Part shown: positions 14,590-16,590 of the stretch, piece after piece
How the letters are laid out: each line of letters starts with the position of its first letter
How positions within the stretch are numbered: position 1 is the stretch's first letter
Assembly: GCA_964410485.1 (NCBI GenBank)
Contig: CAYPHJ010000101.1
Span: 1-16,590 of the forward strand
Source of the DNA: CAYPHJ01 sp964410485
GTDB taxonomy: Bacteria; Desulfobacterota; Binatia; UBA9968
DNA: 16,590 nucleotides
Reading direction: 5' to 3'
The notes under the pieces: generated by a model
Seen by the model: only the letters and a program-made list of their open reading frames with translations
What the model was told of the DNA's origin: nothing
Databases searched by the model: none
Program-made: the position numbers and the translations under genes

Positions 14590-15819
14590 ATGCCACCTGT
14601 GAAGGAAGCCACCGTTGCTATTGATCAGGCGCTCCGGCTCAATCCAACCGTCAAAGCCCTGGGGGTCGTTAGCCTCCTGAACGATTTTTCCAGCGAAATT
14701 ACAGTTCGTACCCTGCCTCTTTTCTTGACCAATATACTCGGCGTCAGGGTTGGCATCGTCGGGTTGATCGAAGGAATCGCCGAGAGCACTGCAACACTGC
14801 TTCAACTCATCTCGGGCTATTTATCGGACCGATTCGAGCGAAGAAAAGTCCTGACGCTTTGGGGCTACGGCCTTTCCAACTTAACCAAACCTCTCCTTTA
14901 CTTCGCCACTGCCGGTTGGGGAATCGTGTTCGCCATTCGTTTCCTGGACAGAGTCGGCAAGGGGGTCCGGACGGCGCCGCGCGATGCTCTGATCGCGGAT
15001 GTCACCCCGCCGAGCCAACGCGGAAAGGCCTTCGGTTTTAGAAAAGCAATGGATAAGACTGGCGGTTTCATGGGGGTAGTGACCGGAGCGATGGTGCTTT
15101 ATCTGAGCCAACGGGACAATCTCACGTTGACACTGGAGACTTACCTCTGGCTTGTACTTCTGGCGGTTGTGCCGGGCGTAGCTGCGGTGGTGGTGCTGGC
15201 GGGATGGGTGGAAGAGAAACCGAAATCGACTATAGCGAAGAAACCTGCGCTTCGCTGGTCTGGGTTCGACGGCCGCTTTTGGGGCTTCATCGGTTTCTTG
15301 ATAGTGTTTACACTAGGGAACTCCAGCGACGCTTTCCTGATGCTCCGGGCGCAAACGCTCGGCTTATCGATCTTTGAGATCTTTCTTGCCGTCGCGGGCT
15401 TCAACCTCGTCATCAGCCTCTCCTCGACTAAGGGCGGCGCGCTTTCCGATGTCATTGGCCGGCGTGGTCTAATCGTTACCGGCTGGATGATCTATGCGGT
15501 CATTTATCTTGGCTTTGCTTTCGCTTCATCGTGGTGGCACGCGTGGGCTCTTTATGCCGGTTATGGTCTCTACTACGGCGCTTTCCAGGGTGCTGCCAGC
15601 GCGTTTGTGGCAGACCTTGTTCCTGAAAATCTTCGCGGCACGGCCTACGGAATTTTCAATGCGTCGCTCGGCGTTGCGGCGCTTCCAGCGAGCTTGCTCG
15701 CCGGACTCCTGTGGGATTGGTACGGCGCTCCTGCCCCGTTTCTCTTTGGCGGCGCGCTCGCGCTAATAGCGGCGGTTGGTCTGTTGATGATCCCACCAAA
15801 GGCTAGCCAAACATATTGA
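14590..15819 (+). CDS. Major facilitator superfamily transporter
   Basis: A 409-aa protein of about twelve hydrophobic helices, the standard length for the superfamily. The cytoplasmic loop between helices 2 and 3 carries motif A, GYLSDRFERRK (76-86), and its echo in the second half is GALSDVIGRR (283-292). Helix 4 and the next loop read FLDRVGKGVRTAPRDALIAD and RGKAFGFRKAMDKTGG, a wording I associate with bacterial efflux-type carriers of uncertain substrate. It lies in the cytoplasmic membrane and is presumably driven by proton exchange. GAGG at 14580-14583 is six bases before the ATG. It follows kdpE in the same direction after 211 nt that include a hairpin, so co-transcription is possible but not shown. 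No substrate can be assigned. Confidence 0.9.
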   Translation: MPPVKEATVAIDQALRLNPTVKALGVVSLLNDFSSEITVRTLPLFLTNILGVRVGIVGLIEGIAESTATLLQLISGYLSDRFERRKVLTLWGYGLSNLTKPLLYFATAGWGIVFAIRFLDRVGKGVRTAPRDALIADVTPPSQRGKAFGFRKAMDKTGGFMGVVTGAMVLYLSQRDNLTLTLETYLWLVLLAVVPGVAAVVVLAGWVEEKPKSTIAKKPALRWSGFDGRFWGFIGFLIVFTLGNSSDAFLMLRAQTLGLSIFEIFLAVAGFNLVISLSSTKGGALSDVIGRRGLIVTGWMIYAVIYLGFAFASSWWHAWALYAGYGLYYGAFQGAASAFVADLVPENLRGTAYGIFNASLGVAALPASLLAGLLWDWYGAPAPFLFGGALALIAAVGLLMIPPKASQTY

Positions 15820-15833
15820 AATTTTCTGCTTCG

Positions 15834-15922
15834 CGCAAAGAGCGCAAAGGACGCCAAGGGTAGATTTCGACTAAAAAACATATGGGGAGGGTGGGGCCTT
15901 TGCGAGCTTAGCGTGCTTGGCG
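15834..15922. repeat. Inverted pair of three-unit nonamer arrays
   Basis: Three direct nonamers, CGCAAAGAG, CGCAAAGGA, CGCCAAGGG (15834-15860), are matched on the other strand by GCCTTTGCG, AGCTTAGCG, TGCTTGGCG (15896-15922), whose reverse complements are CGCCAAGCA, CGCTAAGCT, CGCAAAGGC. A 35-nt AT- then G-rich centre (TCGACTAAAAAACATATG, GGGAGGGTGGG) separates them. The element begins 14 nt after the MFS stop and may serve as a 3' end structure. Confidence 0.7.
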
Positions 15923-15945
15923 CGACGATTTCTAAACTGGTTTTG

Positions 15946-16330
15946 TCAAACAAACTCGATGGGAGAATAGATAACGACGCCTGATCGGCGGTTGGTGTAA
16001 CTGAGAACGCCTGGTCCATGGAACGGCTCTGTGACGCTGCCCTCGTTACCGAGGAAAAGACTCGACTGCAAGCTTCCTGGCAATAGATCGAAAATATTCA
16101 CACAGCTCTTCGACAGAAACCGGCGCAATCATGAAGTTGGGGGGGACCGTCGACAACCTGAATTCGGACAAAGTGAAAGCCAGGGTCGCTTCCGAAACAC
16201 CAGCGTCCTTCTGCTGAGCTGCCTTGACATACCTTTCCAGCGGATATCCAGCACGCCCGAGAGAGTGGAGAGGGCAGAAGAAGAGATCTCACCACGGAGG
16301 CCCAGCGCGCACCGAGTTCGGAGAAGAGAG
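15946..16330 (-). pseudogene. Possible frameshifted gene remnant, function unknown
   Basis: On the minus strand, protein-like text continues across frames. From about 16330 down to 16250 one frame reads LGLRGEISSSALSTLSGV. From about 16260 to 16046 a second reads GYPLERYVKAAQQKDAG, later LSEFRLSTVPPNFMIAP and EELCEYFRSIARKLAVE, and stops at 16046-16048. From about 16075 to 15946 a third reads SLFLGNEGSVTEPFHGPG and ends SGVVIYSPIEFV. No single frame has a good start and full length. The residue composition looks like a real protein broken by two indels, either decay or sequence error. I do not recognise the family; chance open frames remain possible. Confidence 0.3.
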
Positions 16331-16385
16331 GGCTTGTAGTATAGATAGCACCGCGCGGTACGCCGGAAGAAAGCCGTTTTTCTCT

Positions 16386-16407
16386 GTACTACTACAGTAC
16401 TACTACA
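16386..16407. repeat. Tandem duplication of an 11-bp unit
   Basis: GTACTACTACA occurs twice without interruption (16386-16396 and 16397-16407), followed by GTC. The period equals one helical turn and each copy contains TAC triplets. It lies in gene-free DNA. Confidence 0.7.
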
Positions 16408-16495
16408 GTCGAAATTGTTCGCAAGCTGCGATGAAATTGTCATGTTCCCACTTTGAATGGCAAGGTTTGAATCAACAAGTAAATTCGATTTACAC

Positions 16496-16522
16496 CACGA
16501 AGCACACGAAGGACACGAAGGG
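16496..16522. repeat. Three-unit nonamer array (CACGAAG family)
   Basis: CACGAAGCA, CACGAAGGA, CACGAAGGG follow each other directly. The unit length and the order of unit endings (GGA then GGG in units 2 and 3) resemble the array at 15834-15860. Confidence 0.7.
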
Positions 16523-16590
16523 TTTCTTCCTCCTCCCGCGCCGCGCGGGGGAGGAGAGATCCTCCCTCGGGCTCGGTTGGGGTAGGGCGA
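16523..16590. repeat. GC-rich hairpin repeat, cut by window end
   Basis: CTCCTCCCGCG (16530-16540) pairs with CGCGGGGGAGGAG about 16544-16556, then GATCCTCCCTCGGG and GGTTGGGGTAGGG follow. This resembles, on the minus strand, the dispersed 'TCGCCCTACCCCAACC..' family of intergenic repeats in soil bacteria (from memory). The right part is outside the window. Confidence 0.5.

Noticed and set aside
1..16590. CRISPR array, tRNA/rRNA genes, insertion sequences, prophage genes
   Set aside because: No regularly spaced 25-40 bp repeats, no cloverleaf or rRNA signature, and no transposase or integrase frames were found on either strand.

Overview
The window reads as a chromosomal segment of a soil or sediment bacterium with moderately high GC. 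The intergenic spaces hold several families of short inverted and tandem repeats (hairpins of the 'ATTTCGGATTTCGAA' type, the 'GTCATCCTGAGCGAAGCG' type, the 'TCATTCCCGCG..GGAATCCAG' type, and nonamer arrays such as CGCAAAGGA and CACGAAGGA). From memory such families are common in Acidobacteriota, Verrucomicrobiota, Methylomirabilota and deltaproteobacterial-like lineages. The phylum cannot be fixed from this window alone; an Acidobacteriota-like or similar lineage is the best guess.

Layout. 1-545: the C-terminal end of a pyruvate:ferredoxin-type 2-oxoacid oxidoreductase, cut by the window edge. 546-767: repeat-rich spacer. 768-1190: a single-domain universal stress protein. 1196-2317 (minus): a membrane-bound GGDEF diguanylate cyclase, convergent with the usp gene with only 5 nt between the stops. 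2318-2668: divergent regulatory spacer with a hairpin, a dyad and a chain of tiny stop-start-coupled leader ORFs. 2669-5452: a SWIM zinc-finger SNF2-type helicase with an unassigned C-terminal extension. 5453-6079: repeat-bearing spacer ending in the likely kdp promoter. 6080-14378: a complete potassium-scavenging locus: a 37-aa membrane microprotein, kdpF, kdpA, kdpB, kdpC, then (after a 240-nt spacer with a REP-like element and a probable second promoter) kdpD and kdpE. 14590-15819: a major facilitator superfamily transporter. 15820-16590: no intact gene; nonamer repeat arrays, an apparent frameshifted gene remnant on the minus strand, an 11-bp tandem duplication and the start of another hairpin repeat.

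How the genes work together. KdpF/A/B/C form the high-affinity K+ P-type ATPase: KdpA carries the K+ filter, KdpB hydrolyses ATP, and KdpC and KdpF stabilise the complex. KdpD (sensor kinase) and KdpE (OmpR-family regulator) switch the operon on under K+ limitation or osmotic stress. A direct repeat with 11-bp period about 67 bp upstream of the predicted transcription start is a good KdpE-box candidate. The flanking Usp and GGDEF genes suggest a stress and signalling neighbourhood but are not obviously part of the Kdp unit.

No wholly new system is evident. The items most worth following are the microprotein overlapping kdpF, the candidate KdpE box plus adjacent palindrome, the apparently leaderless kdpD, the double TAATG leader of the SNF2 gene with its unassigned C-terminal domain, and the nonamer arrays.
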